A DNA stretch of 64,000 nucleotides from Ailanthus altissimus (Eukaryota; Streptophyta; Magnoliopsida; Sapindales; Simaroubaceae). Location: contig OX327696.1 of the NCBI GenBank assembly GCA_946807835.1, positions 7,514,501-7,578,500 of the forward strand. Direction: 5' to 3'. Position 1 is the first letter of the stretch; the number at the start of each line of letters is the position of its first letter. The notes beneath the pieces were generated by a model that was not told the DNA's origin, did not search any database, and was given only the letters and a program-made list of their open reading frames with translations. Below, one piece after another: positions 51,590 through 64,000 of the stretch. A program made the position numbers and the translations under genes.

Positions 51590-51700
51590 TTATAGAATTG
51601 AATAAGCCTTTCTTGATCTTAGTGCTAGTGCGAATTTACTGCCATATTTAGTTTATCAACAACTCAATCTCGGTGAGTGAAAATTAACTTCTGTAACTAT
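51590..51700 (+). pseudogene. Athila-like aspartic protease remnant
   Basis: Reads FLDLSASANLLPY with a following VYQQLNLGE. The expected form is FLDLGASVNLLP, so the residue after the catalytic Asp-Leu is Ser rather than Gly. Confidence 0.8.
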
Positions 51701-52319
51701 TTTACTTGTCGATAGATCAATAAGTGCGAAGAAGGATAATGGAAGATGTTTTAGTTCAAGTCGATAAATTTATATATTTTGTGAATTTTATTGTTTTAGA
51801 CATAGAACTTGTTAAAAGATGTAATCTGATATCTGTTATTTTGGGTTTTCCATTTTTAGTAACTTCTAATGCTTAGATTAATTACAGGAATGGAGTAATG
51901 AAGCTTTCATTTGAAAACATGACATTTGAGCTCAATGTTTTCAATATGTATAAGCAACTGTATAAGCAGGATGATGAAAATCAAGAAGCAAACATAATTG
52001 AAACAATTGTGGTTGATCATATTGAAAAAGTGAGTTCTACTGATCCCCTAAAAATGTGTTTAATGAATTCATTTGAGTCAAATATACAATTAGATCCTGA
52101 AATCTCTAACATATGTTCTTTACTTGATTGCACATTGGTGATTGAAAATAAATGATGAAAATCAAAGTTTGAAGAATTAAAAGAAAATGAGGATAAGATA
52201 ATGAAATTTCAAAGTTGGAGTTAAAATCTCTATCTGAAAGACTGAAATATGCTTTTGTTTTGGAGAGAAGTAAACTTACCTAGTGGTAATTTCTTTTACA
52301 TTCACAAGCAAACAAGAAT

Positions 52320-53116
52320 GTAAGTGAATTAAAGTATTGAAAATGCATAAACATGCAATAGAGTGGACTTTAAACGACATAAAAAATATTAATCCTTTAT
52401 TTTGCACACATAGAATACACCTAAAAGATAATGCCAAAATGTTTCAACAACTATAAAAGAGATTAAATCCACATATGAAAAAGGTAGTGAGGGCTGAAGT
52501 TCTCAAATTACTTGAAATAGGAATCATTTATCCTATCTTAGATAGTAAGTGGGTAAGTCCAACTCAAGTAGTATAAAAAAATGAAATTACAGTCATTGAA
52601 AATGACAAAGATGCGTTAATACCAACTCAAGTTTAATCTAGTTAAATGATGTACATAAATTATAAGAAGTTGAACTTTATCATTAGAAAATACCATTTTT
52701 CTTTATCATTTCTTGACCAAATTTTAGAAAGAATAGCAAGACACCCATACTATTGCTTTCTAGACGGTTATTCTAGCTATTATCAAATTCTCATAGTACT
52801 AGAAGACAAAAAAAAGACTACCTTCACATGCTCTTTTAGGACATTTACTTTTAGAAGGATGCCTTTTGGACTTTGTAATGGCCCAACAACATTTCAAAGA
52901 TGTATGTTAAACATTTTTAATGACATTGTTGAGTATTATTTAGAAATTTTCATGGGTGATTTAACTATGTTTGAAAATTCTTTTAATAATTGTCTTGAAA
53001 AATTAGAAAATATCTTTAAAAAATGTAAAGAAAAAGGTCTTGTGTTGAATTGGAAAAAATGTCATTACATAACCATTTCTAGAATTGTTTCGAGACACGT
53101 AATGTCTTCTAAATGA
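52320..53116 (+). pseudogene. Athila-like reverse transcriptase remnant
   Basis: A leader with AIEWTLNDIKNINP (about 52350) precedes the RT. The main frame (52646-53116) has INYKKLNFIIRKYHF, FLDGYSSYYQI, RMPFGLCNGPTTFQRCM and a catalytic site that reads FMGD where YVDD/YMDD is expected. One active-site aspartate is lost, so no activity is possible. Confidence 0.9.
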
Positions 53117-53312
53117 ATTGAAGTGAATAAAGCAAAATTCAAACTCATTGCTCATTTGCCCTCCACAAAAACAGTTAGAGAAGTCTGATCCTTTTTAGGA
53201 CATGCTAAATTTTATAGGAGATTTATAAAAACACTTTAGTATTATATCTAGACCTCTTTGTAACCTCTTAGCAAAAGATATATCTTTTGAGTGAACTCAA
53301 GAGTGCCAAAAT

Positions 53313-53760
53313 TTGTTTGAAAAATTAATTAGCCTCTTAACATCTGCTCTTATCATACTATCTCTTGATTGGTCTTTGCCTTTTGAGCTTATGTATGATG
53401 TCAGTGATTATGCTGTTAGTATTGTATTAGGACAAAGAAAGGAAAGTAAACCTTATATAATTTATTACGCAAGTAGAACTTTAAATAATGCATAAATGAA
53501 TTACATAACAACTGGAAAAATATTACTTGCGGTTGTATTAGACAAATTTTGTTCTTACTTAATTGGTTCTTCAACTGTTATCTTTACTGACCATACTACT
53601 GTAAGCTACTTAATGTCAAAACATAATGCAAAACCAATATTAATCTAATGGATTATAATGCTTCAAGAATTTAATATCACTATCAAGGATAAGAAAGAAG
53701 TTGAGAATGTTATTACAGATCACTTATCAAGATTCGTACTAGATTCATCAACAGAAATAA
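53313..53760 (+). pseudogene. Athila-like RNase H remnant
   Basis: Contains PFELMYDVSDYAVSIVLGQR and YIIYYASRTLNNA, the RNase H domain of Ty3-gypsy pol, then a stop. Later homology continues to the HLSRF type sequence near 53730. Confidence 0.85.
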
Positions 53761-53979
53761 TACCCATTAATGATTCTTTTCTCAATGAATTTTTATTTTA
53801 TGTTGTTACAATGCCTTAGTATGTTAATATTGTTAATTTTCTTATAACAGAAGAAATGTCATCTTAATGGAATGCTCAAGACAAAAAAAAAATTAACTAA
53901 AGTTAAAAAGTTTTATTAGGATGATCCTTATCTCTTTAAATATTGTCGTAACCAAATATTTTGAAGATGCATACCAGAC

Positions 53980-54530
53980 AATGAAGTAAGTAGAGTTATT
54001 GAATTTTATCATTTTGAAGCACGTGGAGGACATTTCTTATCCAAAAAAACAGCTGCAAAATTCTTGCAATATGAATTTTATTGGCTTACTTTATTTAAAG
54101 ATACATATGCATTTTGTAAAACATGTGAAAATTATCAAAAATTGGGATCTATTTTAATATGAAATATGATGCCTTTAAACTATATTCTTGTTATTGAAAT
54201 CTTTGATTATTGGGGAATAGATTTCAAGCGACCATTTTCACTATCATTTGAATTTACATATATTTTAGTCACTGTAGATTACGTTTCAAAATAGTTTGAG
54301 GTTATTCTATGTCAAAACATGACCATAAAATAGTCATAAAATTTTTGAAGCAAAATATTTTGAGTCAATTTAGAATCTCTCGAACCATTATAAGTGATGG
54401 GGGTAAGCACTTTTGTAATAGGCCATTTGAAATATTAATGAAAAAATATGGTATTACTCATAAAATTGCCACTCTTTATCACTCTCAAATAAGTGGACAA
54501 GTTGAACTAGCTAATAGGAAGATAAAATAA
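53980..54530 (+). pseudogene. Athila-like integrase remnant
   Basis: The zinc-binding part has ARGGHFLSKKTAAKFLQ and CKTCENYQK. The core shows [11 protein letters not shown], then SDGGKHFCN and SGQVELANRKIK, so the three acidic catalytic positions are recognisable, although stops and shifts break the frame between them. Confidence 0.88.
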
Positions 54531-55129
54531 TTTTTTTTAAAAAACTATAAACCCAAATCGCAAGAACTAGTCTTTAAGATTTAATGATGCATTTTAGGCT
54601 TATAAAACTACTTTTAAGACTTTATTGAGTATGTCTTCTTATAAGCAAGTTTATGAAAAATCTTGTCACTTACCTGTAGAACTTGAGCATAAAGTTTACT
54701 GGGCCATTAAAACTTTCAACGCAAATCTTAATTCTGATAGATATATACATAAATTATAAATAAATGAACTTGAAGAATTGAGAAACGATGCATATAAGAA
54801 TTCAAAAATTTATAAAGCTAAAATCAAAACTTTTTATGATAAAAAAATTAAAAGAAAAATATTTGATGTTGGTTAGAAGGTTTTACTTTATAATTGTCTA
54901 CTTAATATATTTCTTGAAAAATTAAGATCAAGATAGAGTAACCCTTTATTGTGAAACATGTGTATCATTATGGAGCAATTGACATTAAAAATCCTAGAAA
55001 TGGTAATGTGTTTAAGATAAATGGATAAAGACTCAAGCCTTTTCTAGAAAACCAACATTTTCAAGAAGAATTTGTGTCAATGTCTAACCCTTGTTATAAG
55101 ATTAATTGATCTTTGTTGTACATATTTAT

Positions 55130-57456
55130 TGTTGGGATTTGTGCTTACGTGCCATCCCTTTTGTGTATAAATATTTGCTTTATATTTATACAATTATGAT
55201 TTCAATATATCACTAATTATTTTATATACAAATATGGTAAGATGCTTGTAACGTTTTAGACATTGTATGATCTGAAAGAGTTCAGATCTGATCTAAAGGA
55301 GTTTAGATTAGAACTAAGAGTTAGTAATGCTAAAATATATAAATGCTAAAAGATAGCACTGATAAGAGTTATCAGATTATAAGAGTTAGCAAAATCTAAA
55401 GAGTTAGAGCCTTGTCTGAAATGGGACAAAGACCTAAGAATATATTAGTAATGACGTAGTTGCAATCAGTTGCAAATGGTGCTAAGAAATGTTGTTATGC
55501 AAATATGTTCTTAAACTTAATGTTCCTGATCTATCTTCACTAATGCGGGTCTGTTAGTGAAGACCTTAATAAATATAGATCAGTGTATGTCTATATCTGG
55601 ATAGTCCAGATGGTTAGTCTTAGCAGACCATGAGTTTAGTGGAAACTCGTATAGAGATACAAGTATTCAGTAAGGACTGAGTATTGAACAGACTCATAAA
55701 GATCTCCAATAGACATCCCATAAAGCCGTCAATGGAGGATCTTTCGAGTTGAGTAGTATTCGTGGTCCTTAGACCTGAGTGCCACGGTGGACTTGTGAGT
55801 GATCCATCATACTTTGGTTCCACACATGTCAGATACCTTTTATAGTCTGACCGCTGGGTGTCACTGGGTATGGTCCGATGCTCATGAAGTCCGATGTGTA
55901 CAGATATGGAATCCATCAACTCAATTGGGTGAGTAAAATATCCTGAAACTCTAAAGTTGTATTTCAGAAAGTCTTATGGCCATAAGCAGAAATATCCAAG
56001 AATTAATTTTATTCTCGAAAAAATAATATCGTAAAAGTGTTTACGGATATTATTTATTGAAATACAAATCTAGAGATAAGTTTATGGTTGAGCACATGGA
56101 GACTTGACGGTGTTAATCTATATCTCCGCTCTTCTAGGATATTTATGATGGAAGGATTATACGAATATGTTATAACCTCAACTTGTATGGTCTAATGCGC
56201 CGTTTTGTAATATCTATAACATGTGTGTGGGATATTGTTCACAGACGTGTGAAATAGTTTCATATGACAATCGGGCATGGACCTAGAGAGTCTCACAATA
56301 TGAAGTGTACTCGTTGTGCACTGGGGCGGCGAATTGGATTGAACAATTAATCCAACAATTTCTAGCAAAATGAAAAATATTTCAAGGTTCTTTTTATTAT
56401 TCACTTGTCAATAATTGAAGGTAAAACACATTATTGGTTTATAAGAGTTGTTAACCAATAAGAAATTGACAAGTGACATAATCTTTCTCCATAAATAATT
56501 TACCATATATTTACCTATTTACCTTACTTGGTAAATACATATATGGTAAATGTAATTATTCAAAATAGTTTTGAATTATTAATATTTTATATATTAATCA
56601 AATTATTATTATTAATTGGAATAAGTGGCAAACACCATTTACTAATAGAGAATGCACTTGTTATTAATAATAAGGAAAGTTTACCACTTAGTAATTCTTA
56701 AATGATGCACTAAGGAAGTGGTAAAACCACTTAACATTGATTAAATGCCATTTACTCTCTAGAAATTGATTTAATTGGTTGAATCAAATTGGTGAGTGAA
56801 AAATATGATAGATTAATGTTTGTAATGGCAAACATGGTTAAGTGGTGGTGAAGCACTAAGAGAAATCATTCTTTACACTTAAGAAAGAATTGAAAGAGTT
56901 CAATTTGTGCAAGATAGAGTGAAATTCGTTCAAGGAGAAAAAGAGAGAGAATTGAGAGCTTTTCCTAAGTGTTTTTCTCAAAGTGTTGAGAGAAAATGCA
57001 AAAGTTTACCAAGGTACAACATATAGAGTTGTAAAGAACTATAGAAAACACCTAATTCTTCTCATCTCTTGGTAGTAATCATTCATAAGGACAAATTATT
57101 TTAAGTGTTAAAACAATCATTTGCTGGAAATTCAAGGCTGCCATTCTAGCTTCACAATCCCACCAGATTTAGTTATGAACTAGAATTGTGCAAGGGAACA
57201 CTTCAAGGTGAGCTCAACAAATTGAAGCTTGGAGTTCTTGAAGAATTGTAAAGCTACCTTCATATCCGGGTAGGTTATTTATTTGTTATTCATTTTATAT
57301 CATACATGAAATATATATATGAGATATATATGTACTTGAATGATCATACATGCTTGAATATGTTACATATTGTTTAATATGTATGAATACTTCCGTTGCG
57401 TATTTAATTTTTTGAAATTATATACATCTATACACATCACACACCATATCACAACA
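55130..57456 (+). mobile_element. Solo LTR #3 (2.33 kb) inside the Athila-like element
   Basis: From TGTTGGGATTTGTGC to ATCACAACA, with perfect duplications TTTAT at 55125-55129 and 57457-57461. Its first 30 bases are almost identical to solo LTR #1. No PBS, purine tract or pol genes inside. Confidence 0.92.
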
Positions 57457-57461
57457 TTTAT

Positions 57462-59740
57462 ATGTATATGTATATATGTATATTTATTCTTCTTCTAACT
57501 TTATTTATTTTTCGTACTTGCAGATTAACTTGATATTTTTGTGTTAAGTTTTATTTTATACACCGGTTAAGTGGTGGATAATGGCACTCCATGACATTTC
57601 AAGTCGATTTTGTCATTTTCTCATAATTACTGATACATTCTCTTCTAAAAAAAATCTTGACCACCAAATTCAACTTCTTCAAGAATCCAAATCCTTGCCC
57701 GAGGGGATGGATAGGAAAGTGGGGCAGAAGAAGAGAATCCGATTTAATCCGACTTTTGTCTCAAGATCTTGACCCATTCCCTTTACTAAAAGAGGATCAT
57801 AAGCTTTTGCCCCTTTTTCCATTTCTAAAAAAATATGGATGACATTCTAATGAATTTGAAAAAATAATTTCCCTCATTGTCTTAAAATGCTTTAAAGAAA
57901 ATTATCAAACAAGATGTGAAAGATTAAGGTTATTAATGAATATGAATATAGTTGTTGATATACATTGGTTAATTGAAGCCAAAGTTTAATTAGTAGGCGA
58001 GTTTTTAAACTCATTAATTTTTTACATACCTATCTTAGGTAAAAACTCTTTTGCAAAAAAGTAAAAGGCAAAAAGATTAAGTATTTGTTATAAATGTGCA
58101 CACATGATTAGTAACACACGTTGCCGCACTTTAGAAATGGTGTCTATAAATCATAAAGATAAAATTAGGTTCATTAAGGATGACCTAAGTAAGAAGTTTT
58201 TAAATGATATCTTATCGACTCTTGAGACGCATTCTAGTGGATATGTGCATATTGTAATTCGTGAATTATGTGACATATTCCTAAAGGAAAATAAGTGGTA
58301 CAGTCTTGAGAATCTGACTTTAAAAGACCTTGTTTGCCAATTTATAAAAAAATTGAATAGAAAGCCTACCTCGACCAATAGAGAGCATTTAAGTTATTTT
58401 TAAACGTAAAATTAGAGAAAGAAGTGAGCTACAATCACAACTACTTATACATATTTAATGTAGCTATTATTTTTAAATGTTTCATTTCAATCTCAAACGT
58501 CTTCTCCAACAACAACAAAAAATCTATGGTCAATTTTAAAAATTTTGCATTTAAAACTTAATCTATCCATTAAAAACCAACTACTTATATCACTTTACTT
58601 TGCAACACTTTTTGGTTCTATAAATATATTGCGTTATTTTTGTATCTTCATACAAACTTAAAATCATTCAAAGGAAATGGTGAGTGTAACAATGAAGGAA
58701 ACATCAACTTGTAAATTAAAAAAATAATTACGTCTTTTATGGATCTAGCCCTAAAAAAATTAGAGAGTTTATCTTTTATGGATCTAGTTGTTGGGAATAT
58801 TGTAAGAAACATAATTAGAGATGAGTTATAGGTATCATCAATGCATGAGCGAATGTCTCTTATGCTTTGGAATGCTGATACCTTCATAGCTCTACCCGTA
58901 GATTTCAGAATTTTGGAAAAAAAAATTTTAACTGTCTCATGTACACAATTACAAATTTGCACCAAAAAAAAAAAACTCAATGGTTTATTAAATATTGATG
59001 GTTCTTATAATGATTTGTTATTTTTTCTTGACTATGTGGTGAAAAAATAACTCATCTCATCTGCAGCACGACAGATTCTCATTTCTGCTTCAACTGTTGA
59101 TCAGTTACTCGATGAATTACAAGCTTTTATACCTCTATCTGATCTAACAATATGTCAGATATATTGGTATACTGATGACAGTGAAGAAAAATGCAAGATA
59201 GATTTGACTCTCTATTTGTAGCCTTTCTATTTTAAAGTATTTTTAAGCATTTTGTGTGGTTTGTTTTATTTTATTGCAGGTTTTATTTTCAATAAAAGAT
59301 ATTTAAGGTGATATCTTTTATACTCCACTCTTTCTATATTTTGATATTAAGGATAATGTCTCAATCTGGTTAGGGGAAAGATAGTTGATATATAATGTTA
59401 GTGTTAAATTTTGCTATCACTTTATTCTTAAAAAAATTCTATAATAAATGGCATGAGTAAAAGATTTATTTATGCACTTTTGAGATGTATTCTAATTCTA
59501 GAATGACATTACTGAACTTTTAAAATATATTCTAATTGATTTATTTTTAGTACATTTTATGTACATATATTTGTTGCTTAAGTTCTTGATAACTCTTGTG
59601 TAAATAAGTTTGTTTTACTATCGATGTATGATTTCAAAATTGTTTAGTTTAAATTAATTTTTCTATATAGGTTATTAAAGAATAACTTTCGAAATCATTT
59701 CTTGAGCACAATACTAAACATTGTGGTAAGATGGATGATT

Positions 59741-59784
<44 letters not shown>

Positions 59785-60606
59785 CCAAGAGAATTTTCAT
59801 GTTTAAGTATACATATTCTTTCTAAATTCACACATATTTTGTGAGTGAGTGGAGAGATTTGAGATAATAACTTACGAACTTTCATTGATCTTTTGAAATG
59901 GTTAATTTTTATTTGGAATAACATTATTTGGGATGAGTTGCTTAATTGAAGAATGATAAAAAATTATGAAAAAGTATTGTGGTGAGAAATTGCTCTTATT
60001 TTGTAATGATTTCTTATATTTTTTTAAAACAAAAACAAAAATAAAAGTAAAAGAAAAAAATGTATAAAAAAAGAAGAGAAAAGAAAAGAAGTCAATTCAA
60101 TTCAATAAAGTCTTCATTCAATTTTAGAAGACAAAAGTCATTAGGAAGCAGTTTTATTACTGGACTCTATTCGTAAGATTCGCATAAGATAATTAAAGTT
60201 CTGAAGCTAGCATGTGGTCAGAATGGTTTGACTCTAAATAATTAATTTTTCTATCTTTGGATCAATGTTAGTTTGTCTGACTGTCTTTAAATGTAACATT
60301 TTCTTGAGCAATTGTCTATTTTTTAATTCCATGAGTGAAATTCTAACCCTTTAAACAGCTATTCATCTGTGAGGATATGGAGTTGAAGCTTTTACTTGGA
60401 GAAAATTTTCAATGTTACATATATTATGGTTTATGGTAAGAAGGCTTCGGGTTAATTCACACACATACAATTTTAAAAGTTATGATTGAAAGAATCTTAA
60501 TAGTGATTGTGAACTTAAACTGATGTTTTGTTTGAAAAACTTAGGTAGTGTTCAAATTTTATTTATGCTTGAATTGTTAGGGATTAGCAATAAGTTGGTT
60601 GTGAGA
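57462..60606 (+). other. Post-integrase region of the Athila-like element
   Basis: About 3.1 kb between integrase and the 3' LTR, where Athila elements may carry an env-like frame. Only short open frames remain (the longest is 58104-58403, 99 codons). I recognise no family in them and saw no clear signal peptide or membrane span. The coding status is unknown. Confidence 0.5.
59743..59783. repeat. (TA)n microsatellite
   Basis: About 20 uninterrupted TA units. Confidence 0.95.
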
Positions 60607-62035
60607 TGTGATAAACACTTAAAATTATACATTTAAAAAGGGTTTTACATCATTGTTTTATATTATTAGTGTTATTAACCTCCCTAATTTAAACATATTT
60701 ATAATATTGTACCTAATTAAGCTTTTAACTGTTTTATGATAGGTTCAATAAAATAGATATAATTTTCTACCTAGAAATTCAATTTGAGTGATTCTTAATC
60801 TTGTGAAGAGCTAACTAAATGGGCTAAATATTGTATTTCATAAGGAATTTGAAATTAGAGCTTTTAAAGGATGAAAAATGGCATAAAACAGAACTGATCT
60901 ACAATACAGGCTCAATCCAAACAGTTATCAGTATTTGACCCATAACTAGAGAAATATGCATCTATATGTATAAGATAACTCAATTTTGAAAGATAAGATA
61001 CTTATCTACAATTTTATTTTTTGAGTGGAAGCTAATTTGGATCACATTAATTCCAAATTAGACAATTACGTGGGTATATTAATAATAATAAATGCAAATT
61101 AGTAGCCACCCTTCTTAACTTTTATCATCTAAGTGGTTCCTTTTTTTTGTCTTGATTTATCCATATTTTTTATAAATAGGTGGCCTATTTATCCCCAAAA
61201 CATGTAATTAGAGAGTTATATTTTAATTTAAAATATTTATCTTTTGTATTATCTTTTTATAGTATTATTTCTTTCATTTATTATTCTAAAGTTCACGTTA
61301 TCTCTTCTACTATCTTTTTTCTTTAATTTTATTATGTCCAAGTAATTTTCATTTTGCTAAAGGAAAATTGTGAAATTCTTGGTAAGGTAATAAGATATAC
61401 TTCAACTCTTATTCTAGAATTTAATGTTCTATTCTTAAGTTAAGTAAATTTATATATGATGTATTTATTTTATTTTGTAATATTGATACCATTTCTTACA
61501 AAGTGGTGTATCTTGATTTATTATAGACAATCTTTATAGTTAGGACAATGAATTCTTGAAACCATTTACAAAATTTGGCGTAAATACCCTTTCTTCTAAA
61601 GTAAAAGTCATAATTTATTGTAGACAAATATAGAGATTGGCATAATAAATACTTGAACCCATTTACAAGATTTGGTGTATAATAATTAAAAGAAATAAAT
61701 ACAAGTTAATATATAAATAATGATGAATTTTAATTGTTATATCTTCCGATGGGAATCTTTTTTGTGTGAAAATTCCAATTGAGTAATAAAAAGAGTTTAA
61801 ATATATTCTTATTTCATATGCCAAGAGTAGATCTCCCTGACCTTAGTATTCATTTTAATTGGTTATTTGAATTATTATTTACAAACGTCTTATATTACTT
61901 TATTTGTCTTTAGAGTATTTATAGTTTGTAAATTTTAATTCTACTTTCCGGTAGATTAACTCCGTTCTCACTAGGTTAATTATTACTTTGACAATTCTAC
62001 ACTTGAAAATAAACTCATATATTTTGAACTTGTTA
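60607..62035 (+). repeat. Athila-like 3' LTR
   Basis: 1429 bp, colinear with the 5' LTR minus the duplicated unit. It starts tgtgataaac and ends ttgtta. The outer flank TGTGC matches 47631-47635. Confidence 0.9.
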
Positions 62036-62040
62036 TGTGC

Positions 62041-62495
62041 TAAGGGACTTTCTTCTCTATTTTAACAAGCAGAAAGATATGGAAGATTGTATGGGGTTTT
62101 ATGGGGTTCAATATGGTTGGCGTGGTCCCTCAATTTCTCAATTATTTTTTGCTGATGATTACTGAATTTTTGCGAAGACTTATATAGCTTGTGGTTGTAC
62201 CATTCGGGAAGTGTTAGACTTGTATGTCAAGGCCTTAAGCTGATAAATCAGCTATTTATTTTGGTAACCCATTTACAAATGAGATATCTATGGACCTTCT
62301 CAGTGTGCTTGGGGTTCAGAGAGTTAATTGTCATGAAAAGTCTTTAAGTCTCCCAAGTATTAATGGCCGAAGTAAAAGATGATGTTTTTCCAATATTAAA
62401 AATAAAGTATGGAACAAGTTAAAGGGCTGAAAAAAAGAGTTGTTCTCGATTACAGGTAGAGAGATTTTAATTAAAGTAGTCATCCAAGCAATTTT
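62041..62495 (+). pseudogene. LINE ORF2 reverse transcriptase, 3' continuation
   Basis: Resumes the RT broken at 47635. KGLSSLF comes first, then the catalytic FFADD (about 62150). Later come SAIYFGNPFTNE, NIKNKVWNKLKGW and REILIKVVIQAI, the usual thumb and post-RT blocks of plant LINEs. It is interrupted by stops and cut at about 62495 by LTR #4. The LINE 3' end is outside the window. Confidence 0.88.
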
Positions 62496-64000
62496 TGTCA
62501 GCGCAGTCAAATCTTTAGCACGTGGGTATATGTATGTGCAATTGTGTCTATTGCCTAACGCAGCGGAAATATAAATTTTGTAATAAACATAATAAATAAA
62601 TATACTAATCACATTAATATATTAATAAGGTTAGAGAACTCATCAAACATGTAACGTTATACACGTGTTTTTCCTAGAGTTCGTATAGAGACCAACTCGC
62701 GTGCAATTCTAGTCACCAACTATGTGGGCTTGGTAAGCTAGAACAACAGCTCCATATTCAGCCTGTGATTAACTCTTAATCTCTAAAATGGCTGGGAGTG
62801 AATTTATATTCTTTTCTCCAAAAGGATAAGAAATGGAGAATTTGGAGCAATTCATAATTACTCCAATTAGAAGCAGAGGGAAAAATGAAACAATTTCATT
62901 TTTCCTCTCTTCTATTTTTTTTTTCTTTTCTTCTTTCTCTTTTCTTTCTTCTCTATTTCTTTCTTCTCCCTCTCTCGGCCGAATGGCCTTCTTTTCTTGC
63001 TTCTCTTGCTTTTGCTTTATATATATATATATATAATATAATATATAATATATATATTATATCATATAAAAATGAGAGAGAGAGAGAGAATGATTATTTA
63101 ACAATTAAATAATCATAAAGTGTCATGACCATTTTGCCCCTTATAAATAGTTACCAAGTTTACCCCTTAGTGGATCCCACCAAATCTCACACTTAGATAA
63201 ACTCAATTGAGGGTCCACAATACGCTATGTGTCCTTATACAATTATTAAATAACAATTATTAACTAATTATTGTATTTAACACTTAAATACAGACACATA
63301 CGAATTCCCATAGAATCGCTGAATATTGTTGGATTAAAAAATTTAATCTGGCACGCTGCCCTAGTGCACAATGAGTACACTCCATATCGTGGGACTCCCT
63401 AGGTCCTACGCCTGATTCGTCAAATGAAACTATTCCATAAGTCCATAAGCAATGCCCTACGCACATGTCACGGATATATAAACCAACGCGTTGAACCATA
63501 CAAGCTAAGGTTACAACGTATATGTATAGTCATTCCGTCATGATATCCAGGATGTGCGGGGATATAGATTATCACCTTCAAATCTCCTTGTGCTCATCCA
63601 TATCCTATCGCTAGACTTATATCTTAATGAACAATATGCACAAACTCATTTGCCATATTATTTCACCTTGGTGGAACTCTTTCACAGGATGATTGCTGTG
63701 GCCACAAGACTTTCTGAGATACAATCTCGAAGCATTTGGATATCAAACTCCATATAGGAGCTGACGAATCCCATATCTGTATACACCGGACTCCATAAGC
63801 ATCGGACTATACCCAGCGACACCCAGTAGTCACACCATAAAAGGTCTGTGACATATGTGGAACCAAAGTATGGTGGATCACTTATAAGCCCACCGTGGCA
63901 TTCAGGTCAAAGGACTACGTATACTACTCAACTCGAGAGGACCCTCCATTAACGGCTTACATTACATGTCTATCGAAGGCTCTCATGAGTCTGTCCTATA
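62496..64000 (-). mobile_element. LTR #4 of the same family, cut by window end
   Basis: Colinear with solo LTR #2 in the same orientation: acgcagcggaaat, gcccta-gtgcacaatgagtac, gtcaaatgaaactatt, catatgtggaaccaaagta. The left edge, tgtcagcgc at 62496, is placed where LINE homology stops; the TGTTGGG end is decayed, so the border is approximate. Whether it is solo or part of a complete element cannot be told. Confidence 0.8.
63019..63090. repeat. (TA)n and (GA)n microsatellites in LTR #4
   Basis: A TA-rich tract at 63019-63060 is followed by an alternating GA tract at 63074-63090. Confidence 0.9.

Larger units (their letters stand above)
47636..62035 (+). mobile_element. Ty3-gypsy (Athila/Tat-like) LTR retrotransposon
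   Basis: Bounded by 5-bp duplications TGTGC (47631-47635 and 62036-62040) inside LINE sequence. LTRs lie at 47636-49435 and 60607-62035. The order gag, protease, RT, RNase H, integrase is the Ty3-gypsy order. The PBS after the first LTR resembles the tggcgccgttgccgggga type of the Athila/Tat lineage. LTR termini have decayed (TT and TA in place of TG and CA). Coding frames are heavily broken. A 2.3-kb solo LTR is inserted after integrase. Without it the element is about 12 kb, which suits Athila-type elements. Confidence 0.92.

Noticed and set aside
62833..63112. Phe/Ser-rich frames at 62833-63112
   Set aside because: Low-complexity translation of pyrimidine-rich and TA-repeat sequence within LTR #4.

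Overview
This is nuclear DNA from a flowering plant, most likely a core eudicot. It is AT-rich, has GT-AG introns, and mixes ordinary plant genes with layered retrotransposons. No prokaryotic, organellar, CRISPR, rRNA or convincing tRNA features were seen. I could not name the species.

Gene-bearing left part (1-13.0 kb): the 3' six exons of a Yellow-Stripe-Like (YSL/OPT) metal-nicotianamine transporter on the + strand, cut by the window start. It is followed by a complete ten-exon RHL1 gene on the - strand (topoisomerase VI complex, endoreduplication). All ten RHL1 exons join in frame to 392 aa.

Middle part (15.4-29.9 kb): a dead copy of CDP1/PARC6 (plastid-division site placement), recognisable from its start codon to its stop codon but carrying frameshifts, lost splice sites and at least five nonsense codons. 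A Ty1-copia element (17316-24955, - strand, TSD ATCAC) sits in its first intron and itself carries a 2.47-kb solo LTR (TSD CGTCT). A 511-bp TRIM element sits further along. After it come a degenerate GC-richer block with a gypsy-type N-terminal domain (30.5-33.1 kb) and AT-rich filler.

Second intact gene (34.7-41.3 kb): mitochondrial succinyl-CoA ligase alpha subunit, seven exons, + strand, 336 aa.

Right part (42.9-64 kb): a nested stack. A plant LINE was broken three times: by a solo LTR (43448-45648, TSD GGTAC), by an Athila/Tat-like Ty3-gypsy element (47636-62035, TSD TGTGC) and by a fourth LTR running off the window. The gypsy element is itself broken by another solo LTR (55130-57456, TSD TTTAT). 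The 2.2-2.5-kb LTR family therefore occurs four times in the window, in both orientations, every time inside another mobile element. The most notable results are the split CDP1 pseudogene, this repeated solo-LTR family, and the order of insertions that the target-site duplications allow. I found no convincing new multi-gene system.
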